Origin: Pseudorasbora parva
Lineage: Eukaryota > Chordata > Actinopteri > Cypriniformes > Gobionidae
Assembly: GCF_024679245.1 (NCBI RefSeq)
Contig: NC_090178.1
Location: 15,764,713-15,828,712 of the forward strand
Reading direction: 5' to 3'
DNA: 64,000 nt
Of this stretch, positions 40,440-52,341 are shown in pieces (positions within the stretch are counted from its first letter, which is position 1; the number at the start of each line of letters is the position of its first letter). Position numbers and translations under genes: made by a program. The notes under the pieces are model-generated. The model ran no database searches, was not told the origin of the DNA, and saw only the letters and a list, made by a program, of their open reading frames with translations.

Positions 40440-40590
40440 GGATACACTCACCTAAAGGATGATTAGGAACACCTGTTCAATTTCTCATTGATGCAATTAT
40501 CTAATCAACTAATCACATGGCAGTTGCTTCAATGTATTTAGGGGTGTGGTCCTGGTCAAGACAATCTCCTGAACTCCAAACTGAATGTCA

Positions 40591-42625
40591 GAATGGGAAA
40601 GAAAGGTGATTTAAGCAATTTTGAGCGTGGCATGGTTGTTGGTGCCGGACAGGCTGGTCTGAGTATTTCACAATCTGCTCAGTTACTGGGATTTTCACGC
40701 ACAACAATTTCTATAAGGTTTACAAACAATGGAAAAACATCCAGTATGTGGCAGTCCTGAAATAACTGAAATAACCACTTGTTACAACCAAGGGGGTATG
40801 CAAGAGGTATGCAGCAAAGCATTTGTGAAGCCACAACAAGCAAAACCTTGAGGCGGATGGGCTACAACAACAGAAGACCCCACCGGGTACCACTCATCTC
40901 CACTACAAATAGAAAAAAGAGACTACAATTTGCACAAGCTCACCAAAATTGGACAGTTGAAGACTGGAAAAATGTTGCCTGGTCTGATGAGTCTCGATTT
41001 CTGTTGAGACATTCAGATGTTAGAGTCAGAGTCAGAGTCATTTGGCGTAAACAGAATGAGAACATGGATCCATCATGGCTTTTTACCACTGTGCAGGCTG
41101 GTGGTGGTGGTGTAATGGTGCGGAGATGTTTTCTTTGCTCACTTTAGGCCCCTTTAGTGCCAATTGGGCATAATTTAAATGCCACGGCTTACCTGAGCAT
41201 TGTTTCTGACCATGTCCATCCCTTTATGACCACCATGTACTAGGGGTGTGCATTGGCACTTCCTTCACGATTCGATTCGATTACGATTCACCAGGTAACG
41301 ATTCGATTCGATTCGATTCTACGATGCATTGTGATGCATCAAAATTCTACTGCACACAAAGCAAATTTTTCATCAGTCATGAGGCAATACAAGCAGATAT
41401 TAAACAACAGGTTGTATTGGCTGCTATGTGTCTCCTGTATCTTTGACATAAAAGTTATTAAATAAAATAAAATGTAATTAAATAAAATGCAATTAGCCCT
41501 TAAATGCATGACTGTTTCACCAAACATTCTTACATATTCAGGTCGTTAGCGACCCAGATCTATATTTAACATGGATAGACCTCTACCTGTCGTGATAATA
41601 TATAAAACTCCTGATTTTAGAGTAGCAGCTACAGAAGAATAAAATAAAACCTATTTCGTTACCTTTTGGAGCTTGGAAGGATTCAGTTTGAGCAGATGTT
41701 TAATACCATCATCATATGACCTCGTCAGAGCTCAGTATATTCAGCATCTGCTCATATTCGCGATCTCCAGCATATTCTCAAACCTCATTTTCAATGTCTT
41801 CAAAATCAATATTTTGATCACTGACAGCTTCTTGACCACATCCATCATCAAGAGACAGTGACACTAACATATGATTGTGTTTAGTACTTGCTTTCTGCGG
41901 TAAATCACTGAGCCATTTTAAATTTTGCAGATTATTGTTTCGTTTTCTGTCAGAGGTAACTATGAGTGAAACGTCACTTCATCATTGGGTATCAGACATT
42001 GCCACCTTGTGGAATAAAGGTGAATTGCGGCGTTTTTCGTCATTATAGATTCATTGATTATTGTGCAAAAAAAAATATACGTACAATCCTACACACCTCG
42101 GGTCGTTAGCGTGTTTTTAATAACCCGTCTATCGCGGTCATCTCCCTCCACCTCAGCCATCTTCCTTGTTGTTGTTGTTATTCTCCCGGAACTGGAAGTA
42201 TTTGAAACTTCACAACTTTATCGTCCGCCAGAAAATAAACAGTGACATAATCGATTATGGCACTTTGCCGCATCGATGCTGAATCGTTCATGCCCCGCAT
42301 CGCGATGCATCGCCGAATCGATTATTGTTGACACCCCTACCATGTACCCATCCTCTGATGGCTACTTCCAGCAGGATAATGCACCATGCCACAAAGCTTG
42401 AATCATTAAAAAATTGGTTTCTTGAACATGGCAATGAGTTTCACTGTACTAAAATGGACCCCACAGTCACCAGATCTCAACCCAATAGAGCATCTTTGGG
42501 ATGTGGTGGAACGGGAGCTTCGTGCCCTGGATGTGCATCCCACAAATCTCCATCAACTGGAAAATGCTATCCTATCAATATGGGCCAACATTTCTAAAGA
42601 ATGCTTTCAGCACCTTGTTGAATAG
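40591..42625 (+). pseudogene. Tc1-like transposase, broken by frameshifts, a hAT insertion and a stop
   Basis: The start reads MGKKGDLSNFERGMVVGAGQ, then a helix-turn-helix segment SAQLLGFSRTTIS (about 40591-40716). After a frameshift the region 40779-41147 gives RPHRVPLISTTNRKKRLQFA and the first acidic motif WSDESRF, with an odd short RVRVRV expansion. The reading frame is cut at 41240 by the hAT-like element. Downstream, 42422-42625 gives QSPDLNPIEHLW with the third catalytic residue, and ends early at TAG after FQHLVE. The second acidic block falls in QQDNAPCH-type sequence at about 42369-42400, seen in another frame. This is a dead copy. Confidence 0.85.
41241..42339. mobile_element. hAT-like non-autonomous element nested in the Tc1 copy
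   Basis: The element is 1099 bp with perfect short terminal inverted repeats TAGGGGTGT / ACACCCCTA. It is flanked by the 8-bp direct duplication CCATGTAC (41233-41240 and 42340-42347). The uninterrupted target reads through in the related Tc1 copy near 21945-21955, so the duplication is certain. An 8-bp duplication is the hAT signature. Subterminal CGATTCGATT repeats occur at the left and CGAATCGATT at the right. There is no transposase. An 11-bp motif GGTCGTTAGCG occurs twice inside (41541, 42101), perhaps from a further nested element. Confidence 0.88.
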
Positions 42626-42871
42626 ATGCCACATAGAATGAAGGCAGTTCTGAAGCCGAACAGGGGTCAAACACAGGATTTGTATGGTGTTCTAATAATC
42701 CTTTAGGTGAGTGCATATATCTGAAACGGCTTCTCGATCAAAAAACAAACAAACAAGAAAACATGTAGGGCAGAACTTGATTTTAACTTGATTGATTCAT
42801 TGTGGTTTGCTATAGAGAGCAACAGTAGGGTTCCGGAAGTAAAAACTGAAATAATATTTCTTGTGTGTGTG

Positions 42872-42874
<3 letters not shown>

Positions 42875-42944
<70 letters not shown>
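42875..42944 (+). repeat. (TA)n microsatellite
   Basis: About 35 units. Confidence 0.95.
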
Positions 42945-42945
<1 letters not shown>

Positions 42946-44938
42946 TGTAAAAACAAAGTTGTGACTGCTGCTGACGTTATGAGTTAACGTGTAAAGTTAA
43001 TGTATGCTGGTTCACATGTAGGCTAAAGTTATAGTAAAGTACTGATGTTATGTTTTGCAGTTTCTTACTGACAATAAAGACTAAACTCAGAAGCGTCTTT
43101 TGCATTTCAAGACAATCGGTTGTTCCTCGAAATATGCATCTTCATCAGAAACTTATATACACTTATATAAACAGCTCAAATATATAAGGTTGGATGCATA
43201 ATCTCTCCATTTTCATGAGTATGTGTTTTTTTCACTAAAGCTACTGACATTAGTTGCACAGTGAAACAGCCAATCAGAGCAGAACTCTACATTAGTATTC
43301 ATGACCCTTCCAAATAAGGCAAAAACAGCATTACATCCTGGGTACAATTTCTAGGGTTGTAAATGGACCTGTAAAACCGTATCTGGACAATTTGAACCCT
43401 TAAACATATATATACTCTCTATGTACATTTCAGAGAACAATTTAAAATATTGTTTCAAATCATTCTAGGGCACCTTTAAGAAATACTTTTTTTATCTCCA
43501 TGGGAAAAAATAATGGATGCATATTTTATGAACCAGTGCTGCTGAAAAAGGGGACAGAAACTGTTGAACTGCTGTGGTGATCGTCTTATGTGATTGAATC
43601 GTTTATAACAATAAAAACTGAAATATTTTGATTTCATGGTGATTTTAACTTAGGTATGAACAATAATAGTAATGTGAGCCATATCAAGCACCCTTAACTA
43701 GCCATAACATAAGCATAAGGCAAGTGGGATTTGTGGAAAAGTGTGACGGATGTTGCACTGTAGAAGATTCTATGCAGCCGCAGAAACAGACAATTGCCAC
43801 AGCATAACTCACTTCTGTCAGAGACAAAAGATGTTACAAGAAATAATACATCAATACCCAGCTGCTACAAGACAACTCAATTCCAGTGGAATGCAGGATT
43901 GCTTCATATCCCAGTGATTTTGAAATCCTGTTCCGATTTAAAAGAAAAGTGTGTTTGGATGGAAATGATCAAGAGCTGTGGGAATATGAATATAGCAAAA
44001 CTATTTTCACTTGATCATTTAGATCAAAAAGCCAGAGGCTGTGTTTTGATTTTTAAGGGGGTGCAATAGGCAATTCCCTCCAACTAGTTGAGTTAATGTG
44101 TCCTTTGACCCTGGAGATGCTTATTTTTGCAGCATTTTCCCCATTACATCTTGAGCAGGGGGAGAGTGACATGCTCTAGAAAGAGAGGGAGAAACAGACT
44201 AAACACCTTTTGGCAGCCATTCCAGCTTCACATTATGCAAGCTCAGAGTCTTTCAAGGCAGTGCCAGCACAGCATGATACAACCTTATGAAACACTGACA
44301 TAGAGAACAAGACAAAAGAGGGGAAAAAGATGCAGTGGCAGTGAGGAAGGAACGGGTGAGGCATGTGGAACAGGGAAGGATGGGATGAAAAGAAAGGCGA
44401 GACAATGGAAAGTGTGTTAATGGCACAAATCACGATCAGTCATTCCCCGTGGGAAATGGGAAACTCAGCTGGTCGCTGAGTTAAAAGTGCTGTTTAAGCA
44501 GACCTGTCCATCTAGTAATGCAACCGGACAGCTGTTTTCAAGTACAGCTCCAATCTGACAGAAGAAGGCAAACAAATGTCCACTTTGTTTGCCAAGTTTA
44601 CATGTAGAGATAGCCTGATTGCGAGATTTCATTTTATGATATGATAAGAACCGTCCCATAAATTGTGTTTGCTATGCTCAAATAGCATTTAAAAAGCACA
44701 TGTTTTAGGCTAGATCTTCCAATGCTCATGTCCAATCCTAAGTGCGTGTCTCAAAACACTGACTGTTTTTATCGCAACCAGTTTCTAACGGCAGCTGCAG
44801 TGACACGCTGACTTTACCAATTATCGACTGGTTCTTTTATTTAGAAGGGAGGATTTATTCCGTCATATTGTGCGTTGCACTTTCATCAATTCATAAGTAA
44901 TATGAGCGCACACTATTTGTATATCAAATGTCTTTGGC
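42945..44938. other. unassigned interval
   Basis: No supported gene; the 91-codon frame at 43794-44069 matches nothing known to me. A gcacctttaa motif at 43470-43480 could be an isolated end of the TTAA family at 2140-3473. Confidence 0.4.
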
Positions 44939-45225
44939 AAAGGTACCCCACAAGTTTGTGTGCTCAGTTCGCTGCTTTTCACACTCACAACTGCACTGCC
45001 ATCATCATCAATTTTGCAGATGTCACAACTGTGGTAGGCCTCATCAGCAACAACAATGAAACACTCTACAGAGAGGAAGTGGCACCACTGGTTGAATGGC
45101 GTGGTGCATACAACCTGTCCCCCTCTATGTGAGGAAGACAAAGGGGTTTGTGATGGACTTCAGGAGAAACTCTGTTGACCTCTTCCCGCTAATCGTCGAT
45201 AGCTCAACTGTAAAGTACGGTGGCC
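44939..45225 (+). pseudogene. non-LTR retrotransposon reverse transcriptase relic, 5' piece
   Basis: Across two frames the sequence gives GTPQVCVLSSLLF and then THNCTAIIINFADVTTVVGL, LYREEVAPLVEW and, after a shift, KTKGFVMDFRRN. This is the order GxPQGxxxSP, FADD, W...NNL, KTKE..VDFRR of the L2/CR1-type reverse transcriptase. The catalytic FADD has become FADV, and there are frameshifts. The C-terminal continuation is found beyond the minisatellite at 49115. Confidence 0.8.
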
Positions 45226-45389
45226 AAGAGAGCTTAACATGCTGCAACTGAAGAAAACATACTGCAAAAACAATTCACTGTCAGAATGTTTAAACAAACA
45301 AAACAAAAAAAATCACCTTACAGGTCATCAACAACACCACTGATGAATAGTCATCGAACAATAAGCATGTCCCAGCCAGGTCCGTCATT

Positions 45390-48300
45390 TGTTTTATTAG
45401 TATTTGCAGTGCGCTACTGTATTTGGTTGTGTTGGGAGTATTTGCATTGTGTGTAGTCAAACTGAATTTGTTTTCTTATTTTTTTTTCTATTTGCATTTG
45501 GTTGTGTTGTGAGTATTTGCAGCATGTTTCTGTATTTGGTTGTGTTGTGAGTATTTGCTGCGTGTTTCTGGATTTGGTTGTGTTGTGAGTATTTGCTGCG
45601 TGTTTCTGTATTTGGTTGTGTTGTGAGTATTTGCAGGATGTTTCTGTATTTGGTTGTGTTGTGAGTATTTGCTGCGTGTTTCTGTATTTGGTTGTGTTGT
45701 GAGTATTTGCTGCATGTTTCTGTATTTGGTTGTGTTGTGAGTATTTGCAGGATGTTTCTGTATTTGGTTGTGTTGTGAGTATTTGCTGCATGTTTCTGTA
45801 TTTGGTTGTATTGTGAGTATTTGCTGCATGTTTCTGTATTTGGTTGTGTTGTGAGTATTTGCAGGATGTTTCTGTATTTGGTTGTGTTGTGAGTATTTGC
45901 AGCATGTTTCTGTATTTGGTTGTGTGTGAGTATTTGCCACATGTTTCTGTATTTGGTTGTGTGTGAGTATTTGCAGCATGTTTCTGTATTTGGTTGTGTG
46001 TGAGTATTTGCCGCATGTTTCTGTATTTGGTTGTGTGTGAGTATTTGCAGCATGTTTCTGTATTTGGTTGTGTTGTGAGTATTTGCAGCGTGTTTCTGTA
46101 TTTGGTTGTGTGTGAGTATTTGCTGCATGTTTCTGTATTTGGTTGTGTTGTGAGTATTTGCTGCATGTTTCTGTATTTGGTTGTGTTGTGAGTATTTGCT
46201 GCATGTTTCTGTATTTGGTTGTGTTGTGAATATTTGCTGCATGTTTCTGTATTTGGCTGTGTTGTGAGTATTTACAGCATGTTTCTGTATTTGGCTGTGT
46301 TGTGAATATTTGCTGCATGTTTCTGTATTTGGCTGTGTTGTGAGTATTTACAGCATGTTTCTGTATTTGGCTGTGTTGTGAGTATTTGCTGCATGTTTCT
46401 GTATTTGGTTGTGAGTATTTGCTGGATGTTTCTGTATTTGGTTGTGTTGTGAGTATTTGTTGCGTATTTCTGTATTTGGTTGGGTTGTGAGTATTTGCTG
46501 TATGTTTCTGCATTTGGTAGTGTTGTGAGTATTTGCTGTATGTTTCTGTATTTGGTTGTGTTGCGAGTATTTGCTGCATGTTTCTGCATTTGGTAGTGTT
46601 GTGAGTATTTGTTGCGTATTTCTGTATTTGGTTGTGTTGTGAGTGTTTGCAGCATGTTTCTGTATTTGGTTGTGTTGTGAGTATTTGCAGCGTGTTTCTC
46701 TATTTGGTTGTGTTTGAGTATTTGAAGCGTGTTTCTGTATTTGGTTGTTAGTATTTGTTGCGAGTCTCTGTATTTGGTTGTGTTGTGAGTATTTGTTGCG
46801 TGTTTCTGTATTTGGTTGTGTTGTGAGTATTTGCTGCGTGTTTCTGGATTTGGTTGTGTTGTGAGTATTTGCTGCGTGTTTCTGTATTTGGCTGTGCTGT
46901 TAGTGTTTGCTGCGTGTTTCTGTATTTGGTTGTATTGTGAGTATTTGCTGCATGTTTCTGTATTTGGTTGTGTTGTGAGTATTTGCTGCGTGTTTCTGTA
47001 TTTGGTTGTGTTGTGAGTATTTGCTGCATGTTTCTGTATTTGGTTGTGTTGTGAGTATTTGCAGGATGTTTCTGTATTTGGTTGTGTTGTGAGTATTTGC
47101 TGCATGTTTCTGTATTTGGTTGTGTTGTGAGTATTTGCAGGATGTTTCTGTATTTGGTTGTGTTGTGAGTATTTGCTGCATGTTTCTGTATTTGGTTGTG
47201 TTGTGAGTATTTGCTGCATGTTTCTGTATTTGGCTGTGTTGTGAGTATTTACAGCATGTTTCTGTATTTGGCTGTGTTGTTGATATTTGCTGCATGTTTC
47301 TGTATTTGGCTGTGTTGTTAGTATTTACAGCATGTTTCTGTATTTGGCTGTGTTGTGAGTATTTGCTGCATGTTTCTGTATTTGGTTGTGAGTATTTGCT
47401 GGATGTTTCTGTATTTGGTTGTGTTGTGAGTATTTGTTGCGTATTTCTGTATTTGGTTGGGTTGTGAGTATTTGCTGTATGTTTCTGCATTTGGTAGTGT
47501 TGTGAGTATTTGCTGTATGTTTCTGTATTTGGTTGTGTTGCGAGTATTTGCTGCATGTTTCTGCATTTGGTAGTGTTGTGAGTATTTGTTGCGTATTTCT
47601 GTATTTGGTTGTGTTGTGAGTGTTTGCAGCATGTTTCTGTATTTGGTTGTGTTGTGAGTATTTGCAGCGTGTTTCACTATTTGGTTGTGTTTGAGTATTT
47701 GAAGCGTGTTTCTGTATTTGGTTGTTAGTATTTGATGCGAGTCTCTGTATTTGGTTGTGTTGTGAGTATTTGTTGCGTGTTTCTGTATTTGGTTGTGTTG
47801 TGAGTATTTGCAGTATGTTTCTGTATTTGGTTGTGTTGTGAGTATTTGCAGTATGTTTCTGTATTTGGTTGTGTGTGAGTATTTGCAGCGTGTTTCTCTA
47901 TTTGGTTGTGTTGTGAGTATTTGCAGCGTGTTTCTGTATTTGGTTGTGTTGTGAGTATTTGCAGTATGTTTCTCTATTTGGTTGTGTTGTGAGTATTTGC
48001 AGCGTGTTTCTGTATTTGGTTGTGAGTATTTGTTGCGAGTTTCTGTATTTGGTTGTGTTGTGATTATTTGTTGCGTGTTTCTGTATTTGGTTGTGTTGTG
48101 AGTATTTGTTGCGTGTTTCTGTATTTGGTTGTGGTGTGATTATTTGTTGCGCGTTTCTGTATTTGGTTGTGTTGTGAGTATTTGTTGCGTGTTTCTGTAT
48201 TTGGTTGTGTTGTGAGTATTTGCTGCGTGTTTCTGTATTTGGTTGTGTTGTGAGTGTTTGCAGCATGTTTCTGTATTTGGTTGTGTTGTGAGTGTTTGCA

Positions 48301-49108
48301 GCATGTTTCTGTATTTGGTTGTGTTGTGAGTATTTGCAGCGTGTTTGTCTATTTGGTTGTGTTTGAGTATTTGCAGCGTGTTTCTGTATTTGGTTGTGTT
48401 GTGAGTATTTGTTGCGTGTTTCTGTATTTGGTTGTGTTGTGAGTATTTGTTGCGTGTTTCTGTATTTGGTTGTGGTGTGATTATTTGTTGCGTGTTTCTG
48501 TATTTGGTTGTGTTGTGAGTATTTGTTGCGTGTTTCTGTATTTGGTTGTGTTGTGAGTATTTGTTGCGTGTTTCTGTATTTGGTTGTGGTGTAATTATTT
48601 GTTGCGTGTTTCTGTATTTGGTTGTGTTGTGAGTATTTGTTGCGTGTTTCTGTATTTGGTTGTGGTGTGATTATTTGTTGCGCGTTTCTGTATTTGGTTG
48701 TGTTGTGAGTATTTGTTGCGTGTTTCTGTATTTGGTTGTGTTGTGAGTATTTGCTGCATGTTTCTGTATTTGGTTGTGTTGTGAGTATTTGCAGCATGTT
48801 TCTGTATTTGGTTGTGTTGTGAGTGTTTGCTGCATGTTTCTGCATTTGGTTGTGTTGTGAGTATTTGCAGCATGTTTCTGTATTTGGTTGTGTTGTGAGT
48901 ATTTGCAGCATGTTTCTGTATTTGGTTGTGTTGTGAGTATTTGCAGCATGTTTCTTTATTTGGTTGTGTTGGGAGTATTTGCTGCATGTTTCTGTATTTG
49001 GTTGTGTTGTGAGTATTTGCAGCATGTTTCTGTATTTGGTTGAGTTGTGAGTATTTACAGCATGTTTCTATATTTGGTTGTGTTGTGAGTATTTGCTGCG
49101 CTCTTCTA
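45390..49108 (+). repeat. 38-bp minisatellite of about 3.7 kb inside a LINE relic
   Basis: Consensus TTGCAGCATGTTTCTGTATT followed by TGGTTGTGTTGTGAGTAT, with 36-bp and shorter variants, roughly 97 units. The plus strand is strongly G/T-rich. Three units equal 38 codons, so minus-strand frames of up to 375 codons arise with a repeating QQILTTQPNTETCSKYSQHN-type peptide. These are artefacts. A block of several hundred bp recurs with a 977-bp offset (46424 and 47401). Confidence 0.96.
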
Positions 49109-49114
49109 TGTGTT

Positions 49115-49505
49115 TGGATTAGGAAATTCCTGGGGGTGCACATCACAATCTCACCTGGACCACCAACACTACATCATTCTCCAGGAAGAGCCAGCAGTGC
49201 CTCCACTTCGTATGCCGACTGAACAGAGTATGTCTCCCTCCACCCATCCTCATTACATTCTAGAGTATGCTGCTGCATCACTGTCTGCTATGGGAACTGC
49301 AGTGCTGCAGGCGGCAAGACCTTACAGCGGATGGTGAACACAGCGGCAAAAATCCTCCCCTCTAACCTGAACATTTTCTTTGCATGATTCTCAAGCAAAG
49401 CCACCCCTTTTGTGAAGGACCCCATCCAGTCTACTTCAGCTCCTGCTGTCAGGAAACCGGAGCATCAGAGCCCGCTCTGTCAGACTGCTCAACAGACTAG
49501 GACTG
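49115..49505 (+). pseudogene. non-LTR retrotransposon reverse transcriptase relic, 3' piece
   Basis: Starting at about 49126 the sequence encodes KFLGVHIT..LTWTTNTTSF and an LHFL.RLN stretch. Further on come an AVLQAARPYSGW-like segment, and VKDPIQSTSAPAVRKPEHQS with LLNRLG-like residues. This is the conserved region after the reverse transcriptase core in L2/CR1-type LINEs (FLGVHIT..LTW, RLLNS). Several frameshifts and stops. It continues the relic at 44939-45225 in the same orientation. Confidence 0.78.
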
Positions 49506-50478
49506 GTTACAAATAGTCAGATTACTTATTTTAATCGGTTAGCTATGAGTATGTTTATAAAGGATAGTAATATGTAACTTTATAAAGCAGTTTACATATT
49601 ATATGTTTATATTTTCTTATTTTATGTTTGTTTTAAATCTTTAAATAATTTTTTAATCTTTAGCATGTAAATATGAAATGACCAATACAATTTGACAAAT
49701 ATGCCATTATATAATTTGCTATTTTAGGTAAAAATAAAAATATTATAAATATAAAAAAAGAAAAATAATTGATATTATAATAAATATATAAAAATAAATA
49801 TAAAATATTATATAAAATATTTCAGTCTGCAAATGGCAAAATTACAAGAACTACACATGCACAGTGTGATAGAAGAGGCACTGAACTGATCCAGCTCAAA
49901 AAAAGAAGAGAGGAACAGATCCCGAAGTGTACATGCAGAGGGTCTCCCTGTCTCCCTCTTTTAGTGTAGCTAAATGTCAGATATGAAAATGAGTATTGTA
50001 TGCACTGGAGGAGGATGCAGATGGGTTGCGGGGTGGGGGAGGCCAGGTTGAAAGGTCAGCACAAGACTGAAACAGTCACTTGTGTGTCCGAACAATCCCT
50101 CTATCGATCAGTCTAGAATGAGTGGGCGAAGGACAGGCCTAAATAGTTACAGGCCCTATAGAGATGGACAGGGGTCACTGACCTCTCATTCTTTCCATCG
50201 GAGCGTCTGCGCTCTGTATGGTAGAACGGAGGGTATCGTTTTTGTCAAGATACTCTTACACAAGATACTCTTGTCAAGATACAATTACACTGTAACTCAA
50301 AGACATACATTTTTTTTTTCATAAAAAAGTATAACATGCAAATATGGTAAAACATTTTCATTTATGTATATAAACTAAGGATTTTTAGTTGTATTTAGTA
50401 TAAATTATTTGTTACTCTAGTATTTGTATCATATTTTCAGAATATTTAATGAGATGTGCTAAACAATAACCAGTATAA
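49506..50478. other. unassigned interval
   Basis: Very AT-rich to 49830, then unremarkable. No gene supported. Confidence 0.45.
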
Positions 50479-50590
<112 letters not shown>

Positions 50591-50694
50591 ATACCTTTAT
50601 TAATTAAATAAGACAAAAATATCACCAGTCAATAAATAATAATTTTAGAACCCAAAATGTTCAGACAGTCCCAAAAAAAGACCCGCGGTTCAGT

Positions 50695-50717
50695 ATATAT
50701 ATATATATATATATATA
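50695..50717 (+). repeat. (TA)n left of the Tc1-like element
   Basis: Short TA run ending at the transposon's CAGT end. Confidence 0.92.
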
Positions 50718-50930
50718 CAGTCTTGTTCAAAATAATAGCAGTACAATGTGACTAACCAGAATAATCAAGGTTTTTAGTATATTTTTTATTGCTACGTGGC
50801 AAACAAGTTACCAGTAGGTTCAGTAGATTGTCAGAAAACAAACAAGACCCAGCATTCATGATATGCACGCTCTTAAGGCTGTGCAATTGGGCAATTAGTT
50901 GAAAGGGGTGTGTTCAAAAAAATAGCAGTG
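50718..50930 (+). repeat. left IR/DR terminal inverted repeat of the Tc1-like element
   Basis: The outer direct repeat lies at about 50723-50742 and the inner one at 50911-50930 (TGTTCAAAAAAATAGCAGTG). The stretch between them is matched in reverse by 52122-52344. Confidence 0.88.
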
Positions 50931-51013
50931 TCTACCTTTGACTGTACAAACTCAAAACTATTTTGTACAAACATTTTTTTTTCTGGGATTTAGCAATCCT
51001 GTGAATCACTAAA

Positions 51014-52007
51014 CTAATATTTAGGTGTATGACCACAGTTTTTTAAAACTGCTTGACATCTGTGTGGCATGGAGTCAACCAACTTGTGGCACCTCTCAGC
51101 TGTTATTCCACTCCATGATTCTTTAACAACATTCCACAATTCATTCACATTTCTTGGTTTTGCTTCAGAAACAGCATTTTTGATATCACCCCACAAGTTC
51201 TCAATTGGACTAAGGTCTGGAGATTGGGCTGGCCACTCCATAACATTAATTTTGTTGGTTTGGAACCAAGACTTTGCCCGTTTACTAGTGTGTTTTGGGT
51301 CATTGTCTTGTTGAAACAACCGTTTCAAGGGCATGTCCTCTTCAGCATAGGGCAACATGACCTCTTCAAGTATTTTAACATATGCAAACTGATCCATGAT
51401 CCCTGGTATGCGATAAATAGGCCCAACACCATAGTAGGAGAAACATGCCCATATCATGATGCTTGCACCTCCATGCTTCACTGTCTTCACTGTGTACTGT
51501 GGCTTGAATTCAGAGTTTGGGGGTAGTCTCACAAACTGCCTGTGGCCCTTGGACCCAAAAAGAACAATTTTACTCTCATCAGTCCACAAAATGTTCCTCC
51601 ATTTCTTTAGGCCAGTTGATGTGTTCTTTGGCAAATTGTAACCTCTTCTGCACATGCCTTTTTTTTAACAGAGGGACTTTGCGGGGGATTCTTGAAAATA
51701 GATTAGCTTCACACAGACGTCTTCTAACTGTCACAGTACTTACAGGTAACTCCAGACTGTCTTTGATCATCCTGGAGGTGATCATTGGCTGATCCTTTGC
51801 CATTCTGGTTATTCTTCTATCCATTTTGATGGTTGTCTTCCGTTTTCTTCCACGTCTCTCTGGTTTTGCTCTCCATTTTAAGGCATTGGAGATCATTTTA
51901 GCTGAACAGCCTATCATTTTTTGCACCTCTTTATAGGTTTTCCCCTCTCTAATCAACTTTTTAATCAAAGTACGCTGTTCTTCTGAACAATGTCTTGAAC
52001 GACCCAT
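51014..52007 (-). pseudogene. Tc1-like DD34E transposase, single frameshift
   Basis: The N-terminal part (52007-51579, 142 aa) starts [20 protein letters not shown] and carries two helix-turn-helix regions separated by a GRKRKTT basic linker, the usual paired-like DNA-binding domain. The catalytic part (from about 51612 to 51014, second frame) has the first acidic block ILWTDES, the second QQDNDPKHTSK, and the third SPIENLW. There are 34 residues between the second D and the E, so the DD34E triad is complete. The two frames overlap; the shift falls at about 51599-51611, just before WRNILWTDE, where the length of a short A-rich run changes. Total length would be about 335-340 aa, normal for Tc1 transposases. 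No other stop is seen. It would catalyse cut-and-paste transposition at TA sites, but this copy cannot make the whole protein without frameshifting. Confidence 0.9.
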
Positions 52008-52121
52008 TTTCCTCAGCTTTCAAATGCATGTTCAACAAGTGTTGGCTTCATCCTTAAATAGGGGCCACCTGATTCACACCTGTTTCTTCACAAAATTGAT
52101 GACCTCAGTGATTGAATGCCA

Positions 52122-52341
52122 CACTGCTATTTTTTTGAACACACCCCTTTCAACTAATTCAACTAATTGCCCAATTGCACAGCCTTAAGAGCGTGCATAT
52201 CATGAATGCTGGGTCTCATTTGTTTTCTGAGAATCTACTGAACCTACTGGTAACTTGTTTGCCACGTAGCAATAAGAAAATATACGAAAAACCTTGATTA
52301 TTCTGGTTAGTCACATTGTACTGCTATTATTTTGAACAATA

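Larger units (their letters stand above)
40445..42713 (+). mobile_element. Tc1-like transposon (CACTCACCTAAAGG ends) interrupted by a hAT-like element
   Basis: The left end CACTCACCTAAAGGATGATT and the right end AATCCTTTAGGTGAGTG are inverted copies, with TA before the left end. Subtracting the hAT-like insertion (1099 bp plus its 8-bp duplication) leaves about 1.16 kb. The coding strand is plus, with an N-terminal block at about 40591, a central part at 40779-41147 and a C-terminal part at 42422-42625. A second, truncated copy of the same family is at 21697-22314. Confidence 0.9.

Noticed and set aside
45390..49108. Possible CRISPR-like array
   Set aside because: There are no unique spacers; the 38-bp units are directly tandem with point variants, in a eukaryotic retroelement relic.
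45414..49146. Minus-strand open frames of up to 375 codons with a repeating QQILTTQPNTET-type peptide
   Set aside because: They follow from a stop-free 38-bp tandem unit; frames overlap one another and have no start context, splice sites or non-repeat domain.
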